Source of the DNA: CAIMUX01 sp964473865
GTDB lineage: Bacteria; Eisenbacteria; RBG-16-71-46; CAIMUX01
Reading direction: 5' to 3'
Assembly: GCA_964473865.1 (NCBI GenBank)
Contig: CAYYQN010000017.1
Location: forward strand, 1 to 64,000
Length of the DNA stretch: 64,000 bases
A program made the position numbers and the translations under genes. Below the pieces are notes generated by a model. The model did no database searches, was not told where the DNA came from, and saw only the letters and a list, made by a program, of their open reading frames with translations. Positions within the stretch are counted from its first letter, which is position 1, and each line of letters opens with the position of its first letter. Of this stretch, positions 33,264 to 41,177 are shown one piece after another.

Positions 33264-34709
33264 ATGGCAAGCCTGATCCGGACCCCGGAGGGGGGCCACT
33301 GCGCGCCCGCTCGCGTGCCGAGCGAGGACGACACCGTCGTCCGATCCCTGCGACGCCGGATCTTCGAGGCCAAGCTGCGTTTGGCGCGTCCCGCGGAACT
33401 CACCGAGTTGCGCGAGCTCGCGCGTCACGAGCGGCTCGATCCCGAGCGTCTGTGTGCCCTCCAGCGGGCTCGGGCGGCCGAGATCGTGCGCTTCGCGATG
33501 TCGCGAAGCGACTTCTATCGCGAGCGCTATGCGCGCGCGGGGGTCCGGGAGCGCGACCTCTCCGACCCCGCCGCGTTCCAGTCACTTCCGGTGCTCGAGC
33601 GCGCCGACGTCAGGGATCACTTCGAGCGAATCCGCTCCGTCGAGGCAACGCCCGAGAACTCCCAACAGGAGGTGACCGGCGGCACCACGAACGAGCCGCT
33701 GCGGATCCTGCGTGACGCGCGCGCGGAGCACCGCACGATCAGCCGGCGGCTCTACCGGTGGTGGGGCGTGGAGCCCAGCGACAATCACGCGGTGGCCTGG
33801 CGCGAGACGAGCTTCAAGCGCTGGCAGATGCTCCGCCACGACGCCCTCTGGTGGCCCACACGGACCCTGCGGTTGGACGTGAACGCCATCGACGCCGCGG
33901 CGCTCGCCTCCTTTGTCGAGGGGTGGAAACGGGTCCGGCCGGCCCTGCTGCTGGGCTACGTGGGCGCCGTGATCGAAGTGGCGCGCGCCATCGAGCTCCG
34001 CGGCCGAAAGCTGCCGCCGCCGAGAGCCGTCGGCACCACGGCGGCGCCGATCTCACCGGCACAGAAGCAGTACCTGGGCGAAATCTTCGGCGCGCCCGTC
34101 TACGACACCTACCAGTGCATGGAGGTGCCGATGCTGGCCGGCGAGTGCCGGGCGCGCCAAGGACTCCACGTCTTCGCCGACTGCCGGCTCGTCGAGATCC
34201 TCGACGCCACCGGCCGCCCCGCCGGACCCGGCGAGACCGGGAGCGTCGTGGTCACCGACTTCCGCAACCGCGTCTTCCCCTTCATCCGCTATCGCCTGGG
34301 CGACCGCGCGCGCTGGAAGCAGGGCGCCTGCGCCTGCGGCCTCGCGTTCCCGCAGCTCGAACCCGTGTGCGGCCGCTCCACAGACTCGCTGCGCTTCCCG
34401 AGCGGGCTCGTGGTCTCCGGTGACGGCATCCTCGAGATCTTCGACGACGCGCCGGACGCGGTCCGCTTCTACCAGATCTGGCAGGCGGCGGACTACTCGC
34501 TGCGGCTGCGCTGTGTGCCGGGCAGGGACCCGAACGCCGCCGCCCTCATGCAGCGGGGCGCCGACCGGCTGCGCCAGGCCGTGCGCGAGGAGGTGCCGGT
34601 GCGACTCGAAGTGATCGACGCGATCGAGCACGATCGCGGCAAGCAGCGCATCGTCGTGAGCGAGGCGCCCGGCGCCTCGGCGCCGCGCCCGCCCGGCGGG
34701 AGGCGTTGA
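33264..34709 (+). CDS. PaaK/CapK-like adenylate-forming enzyme
   Basis: ANL-superfamily protein of 481 residues in the phenylacetate-CoA ligase/CapK (coenzyme F390 synthetase-like) branch. Visible motifs: AAEIVRFAMSRSDFYRERY, FQSLPVLERADVRDHFERI, ATP phosphate loop EVTGGTTNEPLRI, GYVGAVIEVARAI, TTAAPISPAQKQYLGEIFGA, VYDTYQCMEVPMLAGEC, and FPFIRYRLGDRARW with a nearby CACG. The substrate is unknown; CapK-like members activate carboxylic acids or modify polysaccharides. The start at ATG 33264 has GGAGG rather far upstream (13 nt); alternatives exist. It stands alone after the decayed region; possible link to the RiPP locus 3 kb downstream is only positional. Confidence 0.82.
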   Translation: MASLIRTPEGGHCAPARVPSEDDTVVRSLRRRIFEAKLRLARPAELTELRELARHERLDPERLCALQRARAAEIVRFAMSRSDFYRERYARAGVRERDLSDPAAFQSLPVLERADVRDHFERIRSVEATPENSQQEVTGGTTNEPLRILRDARAEHRTISRRLYRWWGVEPSDNHAVAWRETSFKRWQMLRHDALWWPTRTLRLDVNAIDAAALASFVEGWKRVRPALLLGYVGAVIEVARAIELRGRKLPPPRAVGTTAAPISPAQKQYLGEIFGAPVYDTYQCMEVPMLAGECRARQGLHVFADCRLVEILDATGRPAGPGETGSVVVTDFRNRVFPFIRYRLGDRARWKQGACACGLAFPQLEPVCGRSTDSLRFPSGLVVSGDGILEIFDDAPDAVRFYQIWQAADYSLRLRCVPGRDPNAAALMQRGADRLRQAVREEVPVRLEVIDAIEHDRGKQRIVVSEAPGASAPRPPGGRR

Positions 34710-34722
34710 GCGATGACGCCGC

Positions 34723-34751
34723 TTGCACCGCCGGCCCCCCGGTAGTATCCT
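34723..34751 (+). promoter_or_regulatory. Probable promoter of the RCC1-like gene
   Basis: TTGCAC (34723-34728) and TATCCT (34746-34751) with 17 bp between them, near-consensus sigma-70 spacing. The RCC1-like gene starts 50 bp downstream with AAAGGAGG before its ATG. Confidence 0.6.
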
Positions 34752-34801
34752 TTGCGCGCTGTGAGTGATCTGGTAAGGACCGGGCGTCAAAGGAGGACCC
34801 C

Positions 34802-36946
34802 ATGCGGTGGGTGATGGTGGCGTGTTTCCTGGCTTTTCTCGGCACCCAGGGGGGAACCACGGCGAGCGCGCAAGACGGCGCCATCGTGGCCTGGGGCGGA
34901 AACTGGTTGAACCAGTGCGATGTTCCGGCGCTCACCAACGGTTTTGTGGGAGTCGCGGGAGGGTACGAGCACAGCCTCGGCCTGAAGGCCGAAGGAGTGG
35001 TGCTGGCGTGGGGTTCCAACTACCAGGGCCAGTGCAACGTGCCTTCGCCCAACACCGGCTTCGTGATGGTGGCGGCCGGGTACTTCCACAGCCTGGCCCT
35101 CAAGGAAGACGGCACGATTGTGGCCTGGGGCGAGAACGACGACGGCCAGTGCCAGGTCCCGGAGCCGAACTCCGGCTTCACGGCGATCGCGGCCGGCGGG
35201 TATCACAGCCTGGCCCTCAAGGAAGACGGCGCGATTGTCGCCTGGGGAGCCAACTGGAGCGGGCAGTGCATCGTTCCCCCGCCCAACGCCGGGTTCGTGA
35301 AAATCGCCGCGGGCAGCACGCACAGCCTTGGCCTCAAGGCGGACAGCACAATCGCAGCCTGGGGGGATGATTATGATGGCCAGTGCCAGGTCCCGGAACC
35401 GAACTCCGGCTACACGGCCATTGCCGGGGGATACTCTCACAGCCTGGCAGTCCGATCCGACGGCTCGGTCGCGGCCTGGGGGAACAACACCTACTATCAG
35501 TGCACCGTTCCGGCGCCCAATGCCGGGTTCGTGGCCGTGGCCGGGGGTTACCAGCACAGCCTCGGACTTCGAGCGGACAGCACGATCGCGGCCTGGGGGG
35601 CCAACTTCCACGGCCAGTGCAATATCCCCGCGCCCAACTCCGACTTCGTCGCCATGGCGGCGGGGCTCTATCACAGCCTGGGCCTGAAGGCTCCCGCCCC
35701 CGCCCCGGGATCCTGCTGCTACCCGGACGGATCCTGCCTGGTCACGCTGGAGACCGCCTGCGCGGGCGTCTGGACGGCGGCCGGCGCCTGCGTCCCGAAC
35801 AGCTGCCAGAATCCCAACGCCAACGGCGTGCTCTGGGTGCACGACACCGGCATCGTCTACTCGACCGATCTGGTACAACCCGTCGTCAGCCCGCCTCCGG
35901 CCGACATCACCGGAGTCGACAACGAGCAGCCGCAGGACGGAATCGACCGGGTGTGGAAGGTCTATGCGGCGTTTCCGACCGGAAGCCACCCCCGGCTGAA
36001 AAGCGTGGGTTGGGGCATCGACTTCCCCGACGCCGCGGCCTCCCCCTACGCGTATGTCGGGGTGCTCTCGACCGGCTGCGGGCTACCGCACGAGGACGGT
36101 CCATACACGGACATCGCCATCACCGAGTTCGGCTTTCCGACCGCCGGCGGCGGCATGATCTACCAGACATTCACCACCGGCCCCCGGATCACCGCGGTGG
36201 TCGAGCTTTTCTACTTCACCGGGCGCAGCTACGCCTCTCCCCCCGGCGGACCCGTGACCTTCCACACCGTGCCGTACTACCAGCCGGACCTGGGGCTCTT
36301 CTTCAGTGACGCGGTTCCGGCGATCTCCGCTCCCATCGCGGGGTACGGCTCGCTCGGGTTCGGCCAGGCCGGCGAGACACCCTGCCCATCGGAGGGTGTC
36401 CCCGCGGGCGCCTGCTGCGACCACGCCACGGGCGCCTGCGAGATGACGGTCGAGCTTGATTGTTCGTTCGACTGGCTGGGCGCCTGCGTCCCGTGTAGTG
36501 CGCAGACCTGCACGGCCGCGAGCGGATCCTGCTGCTTCCCTGACGGCTCCTGCCAGGTTCTCGCCTCCGCAGCCTGTGTCACGGCGGGCGGTACCTGGAC
36601 GATCAACGGGGTCTGTGAGCCCAACCCCTGCCCCGGGTCCGCAGCGGCACCGGAGGGAAGAATCCCCGGCGCGCGGCTCCAGGTCGTGGCCGCCCCGAAT
36701 CCAGGCACCGGAAGCCTCGCCATCCACTGCCTGCTCCCCGCAGACGCGCGAACGACCATTGTGCTGTTCGATGCTTCCGGCCGGCGGGTGCGCCGATTGC
36801 ACGACGGGAATCTGCCGGCCGGGGAGACGCGGCTGGTCTGGGACGGGCGCGACGACTCCGGTCGGGAGGTGCCCAAAGGGGTGTACCTGGTCAAGGCCGC
36901 GAACGCCGCGGGATCGGCGACCGGCCGTGTGGTGCGCGCGCAGTAA
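34802..36946 (+). CDS. Exported RCC1-like beta-propeller protein with Cys-rich repeats and FlgD-like end
   Basis: Predicted secreted protein of 714 residues. A signal peptide (MRWVMVACFLAFLG ... TASAQ) is followed by seven 39-residue RCC1-like units (DGTIVAWGENDDGQCQVPEP-type, each with GQC and HSL), enough for one closed seven-bladed propeller. Then comes a Cys-rich unit SCCYPDGSCLVTLETAC, a domain of about 190 residues (DNA 35816-36390) also found in the subtilase-like protein at 43355, two more Cys-rich units (GACCDHATGACEMT; GSCCFPDGSCQVL), and a FlgD-like domain (IVLFDASGRRVRRLHDG ... LVWDGRDDSGREVPKGVYLV) that serves for cell-surface or secretion sorting in related bacteria. Function likely adhesive or binding; not known. 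Confidence 0.87.
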   Translation: MRWVMVACFLAFLGTQGGTTASAQDGAIVAWGGNWLNQCDVPALTNGFVGVAGGYEHSLGLKAEGVVLAWGSNYQGQCNVPSPNTGFVMVAAGYFHSLALKEDGTIVAWGENDDGQCQVPEPNSGFTAIAAGGYHSLALKEDGAIVAWGANWSGQCIVPPPNAGFVKIAAGSTHSLGLKADSTIAAWGDDYDGQCQVPEPNSGYTAIAGGYSHSLAVRSDGSVAAWGNNTYYQCTVPAPNAGFVAVAGGYQHSLGLRADSTIAAWGANFHGQCNIPAPNSDFVAMAAGLYHSLGLKAPAPAPGSCCYPDGSCLVTLETACAGVWTAAGACVPNSCQNPNANGVLWVHDTGIVYSTDLVQPVVSPPPADITGVDNEQPQDGIDRVWKVYAAFPTGSHPRLKSVGWGIDFPDAAASPYAYVGVLSTGCGLPHEDGPYTDIAITEFGFPTAGGGMIYQTFTTGPRITAVVELFYFTGRSYASPPGGPVTFHTVPYYQPDLGLFFSDAVPAISAPIAGYGSLGFGQAGETPCPSEGVPAGACCDHATGACEMTVELDCSFDWLGACVPCSAQTCTAASGSCCFPDGSCQVLASAACVTAGGTWTINGVCEPNPCPGSAAAPEGRIPGARLQVVAAPNPGTGSLAIHCLLPADARTTIVLFDASGRRVRRLHDGNLPAGETRLVWDGRDDSGREVPKGVYLVKAANAAGSATGRVVRAQ
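34874..35693 (+). repeat. Seven 117-bp coding repeats (RCC1-like units)
   Basis: Seven tandem units of 117 bp, each coding 39 residues with the pattern AWGxNxxGQCxVPxPNxGFxxxAxGxxHSL. Units 3 and 4 share long identical DNA words (for example CACAGCCTGGCCCTCAAGG), so recent duplication or gene conversion is likely. Confidence 0.85.
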
Positions 36947-36991
36947 ACCCCGCTTCCGGGCATTCCAGCCTTCGGACTGAGGAAGGGCGGC

Positions 36992-37007
36992 GGGGAGTCG
37001 GCTCCCC
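36992..37007 (+). terminator. GC hairpin after the RCC1-like gene
   Basis: GGGGAG-TCGG-CTCCCC, a perfect 6-bp stem with a 4-nt loop, 45 bp after the stop. No T-run follows. It also sits 11 bp before the presumed start of the next gene, so it could instead affect that start. Confidence 0.35.
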
Positions 37008-37018
37008 CCGGAACGTTC

Positions 37019-37936
37019 GTGACCGGCGGAGCCCGCGCGGCTGAAGGCCGCGATCGCGGGTGGGCCCGGCGCCTGCGGCCTCTGGGCGCCGGCAACTGCC
37101 ATGCCTCGTTCGAGATCGACGCCGGCCAAGGCCCGCGCATCCTCCGCCTCAGTCCCGCCGGCGAAGACCCGGCGCTCCTGGAAGCCGCAATGCAGCGGCT
37201 CGCCGGCCTGGCGCGGCTCGGGGCGCCGGTCGTGTGCCCGGTGCCCTCCCGTCGCGGCCTGTTCGCGGAGCCGGTGATCTATGAAGGGCGCGCTGTAGTC
37301 GCCACGCTCATGGAGAAGGCGATCGGTTCCTCCCACGAGCGACTCTCCGAGACCAACCTCGCCGATCGCGGCTTCACCGAGATTGGCCGCGCCCTGGCTC
37401 GACTGCACGCGGCCATGGATGCGCTGTTCGGCGCCGACGCTGGTCTTCCTCCCTGGTTTGCGCACGTGAGCTGCTTCTGTCTCGCCGATCCGGAGGGCTC
37501 CGGCGGCGGCCCGGCGCTCGACGTCTATCGCAAGTACTTCAAGATCTGCCGGGCTTTCGGCGAGAGCGGCCCGGGTTGGGGCGCCATCCATGGCGATCTG
37601 CACTTCGACAATCTCATCGTGGACCAGGCCGGCGGCCAGGTCACGTTCTGCGACTTCGACGACTGCTGCCGCGGTTGGAGCGCGATAGACCTGGCTCTGC
37701 TCGTCTTCGACCTCGGCGTGATCCTGGATTGCCGGGACCGCCTGACCGCGGTGGCGCACCGACAATGCCGGGCGATCCCCGTGGCCGATACCGGCAGGTA
37801 CGGCGCGGGGCCGCCGCGTCCGCCGACGCCCCGTAGAACCTCGCCCCCGCCGACATCGACGCGCGTCGGAATCTGCCCGCGGATTGCCGCGGGCGGCGGC
37901 GCCTCCGGAATTGACCGGGCGCGCGCGAGTTGGTAG
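37019..37936 (+). CDS. APH/choline-kinase-fold phosphotransferase, altered C-terminus
   Basis: Protein-kinase-like fold enzyme of 305 residues. N-lobe: LGAGNCHASFEIDA and RILRLSPAGEDPALLEAAMQ. Catalytic loop: IHGDLHFDNLIVD (HGDxxxxN); metal motif CDFDDCCRGWSAIDLALLVF. After about residue 240 the sequence turns Pro/Arg/Thr-rich (RPPTPRRTSPPPTSTR) and no longer looks like the helical end of the family, which suggests a frameshift or erosion, or an unusual tail. Start is GTG 37019; the N-terminus is uncertain. It is directly upstream of the RiPP precursor gene. Related kinases accompany some PqqD/radical-SAM loci, so it may belong to the cluster. Substrate unknown. Confidence 0.7.
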   Translation: MTGGARAAEGRDRGWARRLRPLGAGNCHASFEIDAGQGPRILRLSPAGEDPALLEAAMQRLAGLARLGAPVVCPVPSRRGLFAEPVIYEGRAVVATLMEKAIGSSHERLSETNLADRGFTEIGRALARLHAAMDALFGADAGLPPWFAHVSCFCLADPEGSGGGPALDVYRKYFKICRAFGESGPGWGAIHGDLHFDNLIVDQAGGQVTFCDFDDCCRGWSAIDLALLVFDLGVILDCRDRLTAVAHRQCRAIPVADTGRYGAGPPRPPTPRRTSPPPTSTRVGICPRIAAGGGASGIDRARASW

Positions 37937-37939
37937 CTT
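37911..37939 (+). promoter_or_regulatory. Probable promoter of the RiPP precursor gene
   Basis: TTGACC (37911-37916) and TAGCTT (37934-37939) are separated by 17 bp. The -10 hexamer contains the stop codon of the kinase-like gene. Transcription would start near 37946, giving the precursor a leader of about 43 nt and its own promoter. Confidence 0.5.
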
Positions 37940-37988
37940 GGATTCGCGCCCGCACCACCAGCCGCGCAAGACAGAAACGGAGGATCTG

Positions 37989-38168
37989 ATGGAGCGCCAA
38001 CCTCCCGCGCCGAACGCGCCGCGTACCCCTGGAGCCCCGCCCGCGCTCGAGGGCGCCACCGGGAAGCTGCCCTACGAGCCGCCCATGGTGACATTCGTGC
38101 CGCTGCAGATCGAAGAACGCCTGATGGCCTGCACGAAGATGGGCACCTGCGCCTCCGATATCAGCTGA
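37989..38168 (+). CDS. Putative RiPP precursor peptide
   Basis: A 59-residue peptide, ATG preceded by GGAGGA. Residues 1-26 are Pro/Ala-rich. Next is LPYEPPMVTF, with the YxxP pattern (29-32) that PqqD-like recognition elements bind in several leader peptides such as lasso precursors. The C-terminal part, EERLMACTKMGTCASDIS, has two cysteines (48 and 54, CxxxxxC), two threonines, an aspartate and a terminal serine; it is the likely core. Directly downstream are a PqqD-like protein, a radical SAM/SPASM enzyme, an HprK-like kinase and an S26-type peptidase, the set expected for modification, phosphorylation and cleavage. Its own promoter and the larger gap to the next gene (31 bp) fit a highly expressed substrate. 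No known RiPP class was matched. Confidence 0.72.
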   Translation: MERQPPAPNAPRTPGAPPALEGATGKLPYEPPMVTFVPLQIEERLMACTKMGTCASDIS

Positions 38169-38199
38169 CGCGCGTCCGGATCGGAGTGAAGGAACCCGC

Positions 38200-38466
38200 A
38201 TGAAGCGCAGCGGCGACGTAGTGCTCCATGATGTCGCCGGCGAGGCGATCCTGGTCCCGCTCGGCGCGAAGGTCGTGGACCTCAACGGCCTCCTGGTGCT
38301 CAACGCCACCGGTCGGTTCGTCTGGGAGGAGCTGGCGCAAGAGCGCTCCGCCGACGAGCTCGCGGAGGCGGTCAGCGCGCGCTTCGAGGTGACGCCCGAG
38401 TCGGCACGCGCCGACGTGCAGCAATTCGTGGATCAGCTGGCCGGGCTGGGGCTGCTTGCGCCGTGA
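38200..38466 (+). CDS. PqqD-like peptide recognition protein (RRE)
   Basis: An 88-residue winged-helix RRE protein of the PqqD family, which presents the leader peptide to its radical SAM partner. Visible pattern: GEAILVPLGAKVVDLNGLLV, then LNATGRFVWEEL (the LN.TG..VWE core), ERSADELAEAVSARFEV, and ARADVQQFVDQLAGLGLLA. ATG at 38200 follows AAGGAA. Its TGA overlaps the GTG of the radical SAM gene by 2 bases in GTGA, showing coupled synthesis, as expected for a stable complex. The probable ligand is the YxxP leader of the 59-residue peptide encoded 31 bp upstream. Confidence 0.88.
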   Translation: MKRSGDVVLHDVAGEAILVPLGAKVVDLNGLLVLNATGRFVWEELAQERSADELAEAVSARFEVTPESARADVQQFVDQLAGLGLLAP

Positions 38467-39707
38467 CCGATTCCGGCGTCGCGCGAGGTGCCGTCCCATC
38501 CAGTCCTTCCGGACGTCCCGGGGCTCGCCCGCCGGACCTCTCCGCGCCCCGCGGATCCCGCGCCGCCGGTCGATGCGGCTCCCCGCCCTCCGGGCGCTCA
38601 TCCGACGGGCCCGACCCCGCGGGCCGCTCTTCCCGCAGTCTGCCCGCGGCCTATGGCCCGCTGGTCCGCGAACTGCATCGCCGCGCCGCCGCAGTCGGAA
38701 TGCCGCTGCACGGCACCTTCGAGCTGACCAGCCGCTGCAACCTGCGTTGCCGGATGTGCTATGTCCGGCAGCCCGCCGCGGATCGCGCGCAGCTGGAGCG
38801 GGAGCTTCCGGCGGGCGCCTGGCTGGAGCTGGCGCGCGCCGCAGTGGACCAGGGGACGGTCTTCCTTCTGCTGACCGGAGGAGAGATCCTCCTGCGTCCC
38901 GACTTCTTCGAGCTGTACGAGCCTTTGACGCGCCTGGGCGTCGTCCTCACGCTGTTCAGCAACGGCACGCTGATCACCGAGGAGGTCGCCGACCGGTTGG
39001 CGGCCGCGCCGCCCAGTCACATCGCGGTCACCCTCTATGGCGCCTCGCCCGAGACCTATGCCGCGGTCACGGGCCGCGGCGAAAGCTTCGACCGTGCCTG
39101 TGCCGGCGTCCAGCGCCTGGTGGATCGGCGCGTGCCGCTCTGCTTGAAGGCCACGCTGACGCGTCAGAATGCCGCCGATCTCGCAGCCTTGCGTCGCCTG
39201 GCCGGGGATTGGGGCGTGCCGTTCCGGGCCGGCTGGCTGCTCTCGCGGCGCAGGGACGGCGGATCCTCGGAAGTCGAGGACTGCCGGCTCTCCACCGACG
39301 AGTGCCTCGCCATCGAGGCCCTGGACAGCGCCGCCACGGCGGAGTGGGAAGCGCTCAGCCGAGACCAGGCGGCCTCTGGTGTCGCCGGCGAGGAGAACTT
39401 CTACTGCCTGGCCGGACAATCCGCATTTGCGGTCGACCCCGCGGGAGCGATGAACATCTGCCTCGACCTGCGCCAGCCCGGCGCCCGACCACTCGAGGCC
39501 GGATTCGCGGCAGCGTGGGAAGCGGTACGGCGACGCGCGGCGGCGGCTCCTCCCCTTGCCGCGCCCTGCCGCGCTTGTGACGCCCGCGTCTACTGCGCGC
39601 GTTGTCCCGCCTGGTCGTGGATCGAGACCGGCACCCTGGACGCACCGGTGGAGTACTTGTGCGGAATCGCCCGGGCCAGGAAGGCTCGCCATGGCGCCGG
39701 GGTCTAG
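38463..39707 (+). CDS. Radical SAM/SPASM peptide-modifying enzyme
   Basis: Radical SAM protein of 414 residues. After a disordered N-terminal stretch (about 60 residues rich in Ser/Arg/Pro) comes FELTSRCNLRCRMCYV with the CxxxCxxC cluster motif, LLTGGEILLRPDFFELYE, TLFSNGTLI and VTLYGASPETYAAVTG. The C-terminal SPASM part supplies auxiliary cluster cysteines: FYCLAGQSAF, NICLDL, CRACDARVYCARCPAW and YLCGIA. This architecture is that of enzymes making thioether, C-C or C-O links in peptides (sactionine, ranthipeptide and others). Start is GTG 38463. Exact chemistry cannot be predicted. It overlaps the HprK-like gene by 17 bp. Confidence 0.92.
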   Translation: MTDSGVARGAVPSSPSGRPGARPPDLSAPRGSRAAGRCGSPPSGRSSDGPDPAGRSSRSLPAAYGPLVRELHRRAAAVGMPLHGTFELTSRCNLRCRMCYVRQPAADRAQLERELPAGAWLELARAAVDQGTVFLLLTGGEILLRPDFFELYEPLTRLGVVLTLFSNGTLITEEVADRLAAAPPSHIAVTLYGASPETYAAVTGRGESFDRACAGVQRLVDRRVPLCLKATLTRQNAADLAALRRLAGDWGVPFRAGWLLSRRRDGGSSEVEDCRLSTDECLAIEALDSAATAEWEALSRDQAASGVAGEENFYCLAGQSAFAVDPAGAMNICLDLRQPGARPLEAGFAAAWEAVRRRAAAAPPLAAPCRACDARVYCARCPAWSWIETGTLDAPVEYLCGIARARKARHGAGV

Positions 39708-40557
39708 CTTCTCCATCACGGTGGCCGGCATCGAGCTCGAGGTCGAGTGTCCTCTCACGCCAGCCGAGCTGGGGATCACCCGGCGGCTGGGCCCGTTCCT
39801 GGCGAAGCCCGAACAGCCCGCCGTGCGCCGGCGCGTGCGCTGGGAGGAGGCGGCGGCCGAACCGCTGCCCCACGGCGCGCTGATCTACAATCCCGGGGCG
39901 GTGTGGCGGCTCTACCGCGCCGGCCGGGATCTGGAGGTCGCGCTCGAATACCCGACCGAGCCACGCGCGATCCTGCAGACCAACGACACCTGGTCCGACT
40001 TCACGCTGATCGAGCACCGCAACGGACCGCACTGGCAGAGCGTGCTGCGCAGCGGCGCCACCGAGCTTCTGGTCCGCGCGGGGGTCCTGGCTGCGGGCGG
40101 GCTGGTTCTGCATGCGTCCGGACTGGACGTCGGCGGGCGGGGCATCGTCTTTGTCGGGCACTCCGGCGCAGGCAAGAGCACGCAGGTCGCGCTCTGGCGC
40201 GATCAGCGCGACACGGTCCCCCTGAGTGACGACCGGATCGCCGTGCGCATCGAAGACGGCAGAGCACGCTCCTACGGCACGCCGTGGGGGGGCACATTGG
40301 AGATCGCCCGGAACGGCAGCGCGCCCCTCTCCGCGCTCGTGCTGGTGGAGCACGCGCCGGACAACGAGCTCCAGCGGCTGTCGGTCGCCGATGCGGCCCC
40401 CCTGATCCTGGCTCGCGCATTCCTGCCCTACTGGGACCGGGGGCTCATGGGGCTGGCCCTGGGCAATCTCCAGGGCATTCTGGAGCGGACTCCCGTCTAC
40501 CGTCTCCGCTGCCGTCCGGAGCCGGCGGTCGTTCCGCTGGTGCGGGCGATCCTGTGA
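39691..40557 (+). CDS. HprK-like kinase of the RiPP locus
   Basis: P-loop protein of 288 residues related to HPr kinase/phosphorylase. N-terminal half: beta-rich region (IYNPGAVWRLYRA and others). C-terminal kinase core: LLVRAGVLAAGGLVLHASGL, Walker A GHSGAGKST, VPLSDDRIAVRIEDG, GTPWGGTLEIA, like the HPrK C-terminal domain. Such stand-alone HprK homologues are found in RiPP loci, where studied ones (lasso-peptide kinases) phosphorylate the C-terminal serine of the precursor. The precursor here ends in serine. ATG at 39691 has AGGAAGG upstream and overlaps the radical SAM gene; GTGA couples it to the peptidase gene. Not the carbon-control HprK, which has a different N-terminal domain. Confidence 0.85.
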   Translation: MAPGSSFSITVAGIELEVECPLTPAELGITRRLGPFLAKPEQPAVRRRVRWEEAAAEPLPHGALIYNPGAVWRLYRAGRDLEVALEYPTEPRAILQTNDTWSDFTLIEHRNGPHWQSVLRSGATELLVRAGVLAAGGLVLHASGLDVGGRGIVFVGHSGAGKSTQVALWRDQRDTVPLSDDRIAVRIEDGRARSYGTPWGGTLEIARNGSAPLSALVLVEHAPDNELQRLSVADAAPLILARAFLPYWDRGLMGLALGNLQGILERTPVYRLRCRPEPAVVPLVRAIL

Positions 40558-41177
40558 GCGCGCGCGGCCGGCCGGCGACGCCGCAGAACGCTCGCGTCGT
40601 TTCGCCGGCCTCGCGCTGCCTCGCCGGGCTACCGCCGGACCTCCCGAGCGCGCGCGGCGATCCGCGGACACCCCGGAGTGCACCCGGTGCTCCCATCGCC
40701 GCCCGCGCGACCGGCCGTGAGACGTTCCCGCCTCGCAGGATCGCCGGTCGCGATCTCGCGCCGCTGGTCCGCGATGCGATCGCCCGGGGGCAGGACGTGC
40801 GCCTGACCGCCACCGGCGGAAGCATGCGACCGTTCCTTCACGATGGGGACATCGTCGAGCTGGAGCCCCGACAGGGGCTGCCGCGGCGGGGTGATGTCGT
40901 GCTGGTCCGGGTCGGGACGAACCGCTGTGTGCTGCATCGTGTCGTCGGGGTGCGGAAGGGCGGGTTCTACCTGCAAGGAGACGCGTTGCCCGCGATCGAT
41001 GGGCCGTACGGCGCCGGGGACCTGCTGGGGCGGGTGGTTCGCGTCTGGCGGGGGGAACGGTGCCGGCGCCTCGACCGCGGCTGGTGGCGGCTCCTCGGTC
41101 TGATCTGGATGCATGCTCACGCCGTCGTCGTTCCGCTCGTTTCCCTGCGGCGCCGGATCCGTCGGGACCTGGGGTAG
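40554..41177 (+). CDS. S26-type (Ser/His) signal-peptidase-like protein
   Basis: A 207-residue membrane-associated peptidase-like protein. After a Pro/Arg-rich N-region come TATGGSMRPFLHDGDIVELE (catalytic Ser in GGSMRP), RRGDVVLVRVG, RCVLHRVVGVRKGGFYLQGDA (His in place of the bacterial Lys; the GDA motif), and a hydrophobic C-terminal helix (GLIWMHAHAVVVPLVSL). The Ser/His type is that of SipW-like and archaeal/ER signal peptidases. In this locus it may remove the precursor leader or function with export. Start is GTG 40554, coupled by GTGA to the HprK-like gene. Last gene of the locus. The tail of a truncated recombinase frame runs antisense through it. Confidence 0.82.
   Translation: MSARGRPATPQNARVVSPASRCLAGLPPDLPSARGDPRTPRSAPGAPIAARATGRETFPPRRIAGRDLAPLVRDAIARGQDVRLTATGGSMRPFLHDGDIVELEPRQGLPRRGDVVLVRVGTNRCVLHRVVGVRKGGFYLQGDALPAIDGPYGAGDLLGRVVRVWRGERCRRLDRGWWRLLGLIWMHAHAVVVPLVSLRRRIRRDLG

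Noticed and set aside
32122..33276. A 384-codon plus-strand frame as a full ECF sigma factor gene
   Set aside because: Only about 30 residues look like sigma region 2; the rest is low-complexity and no region 4 follows.
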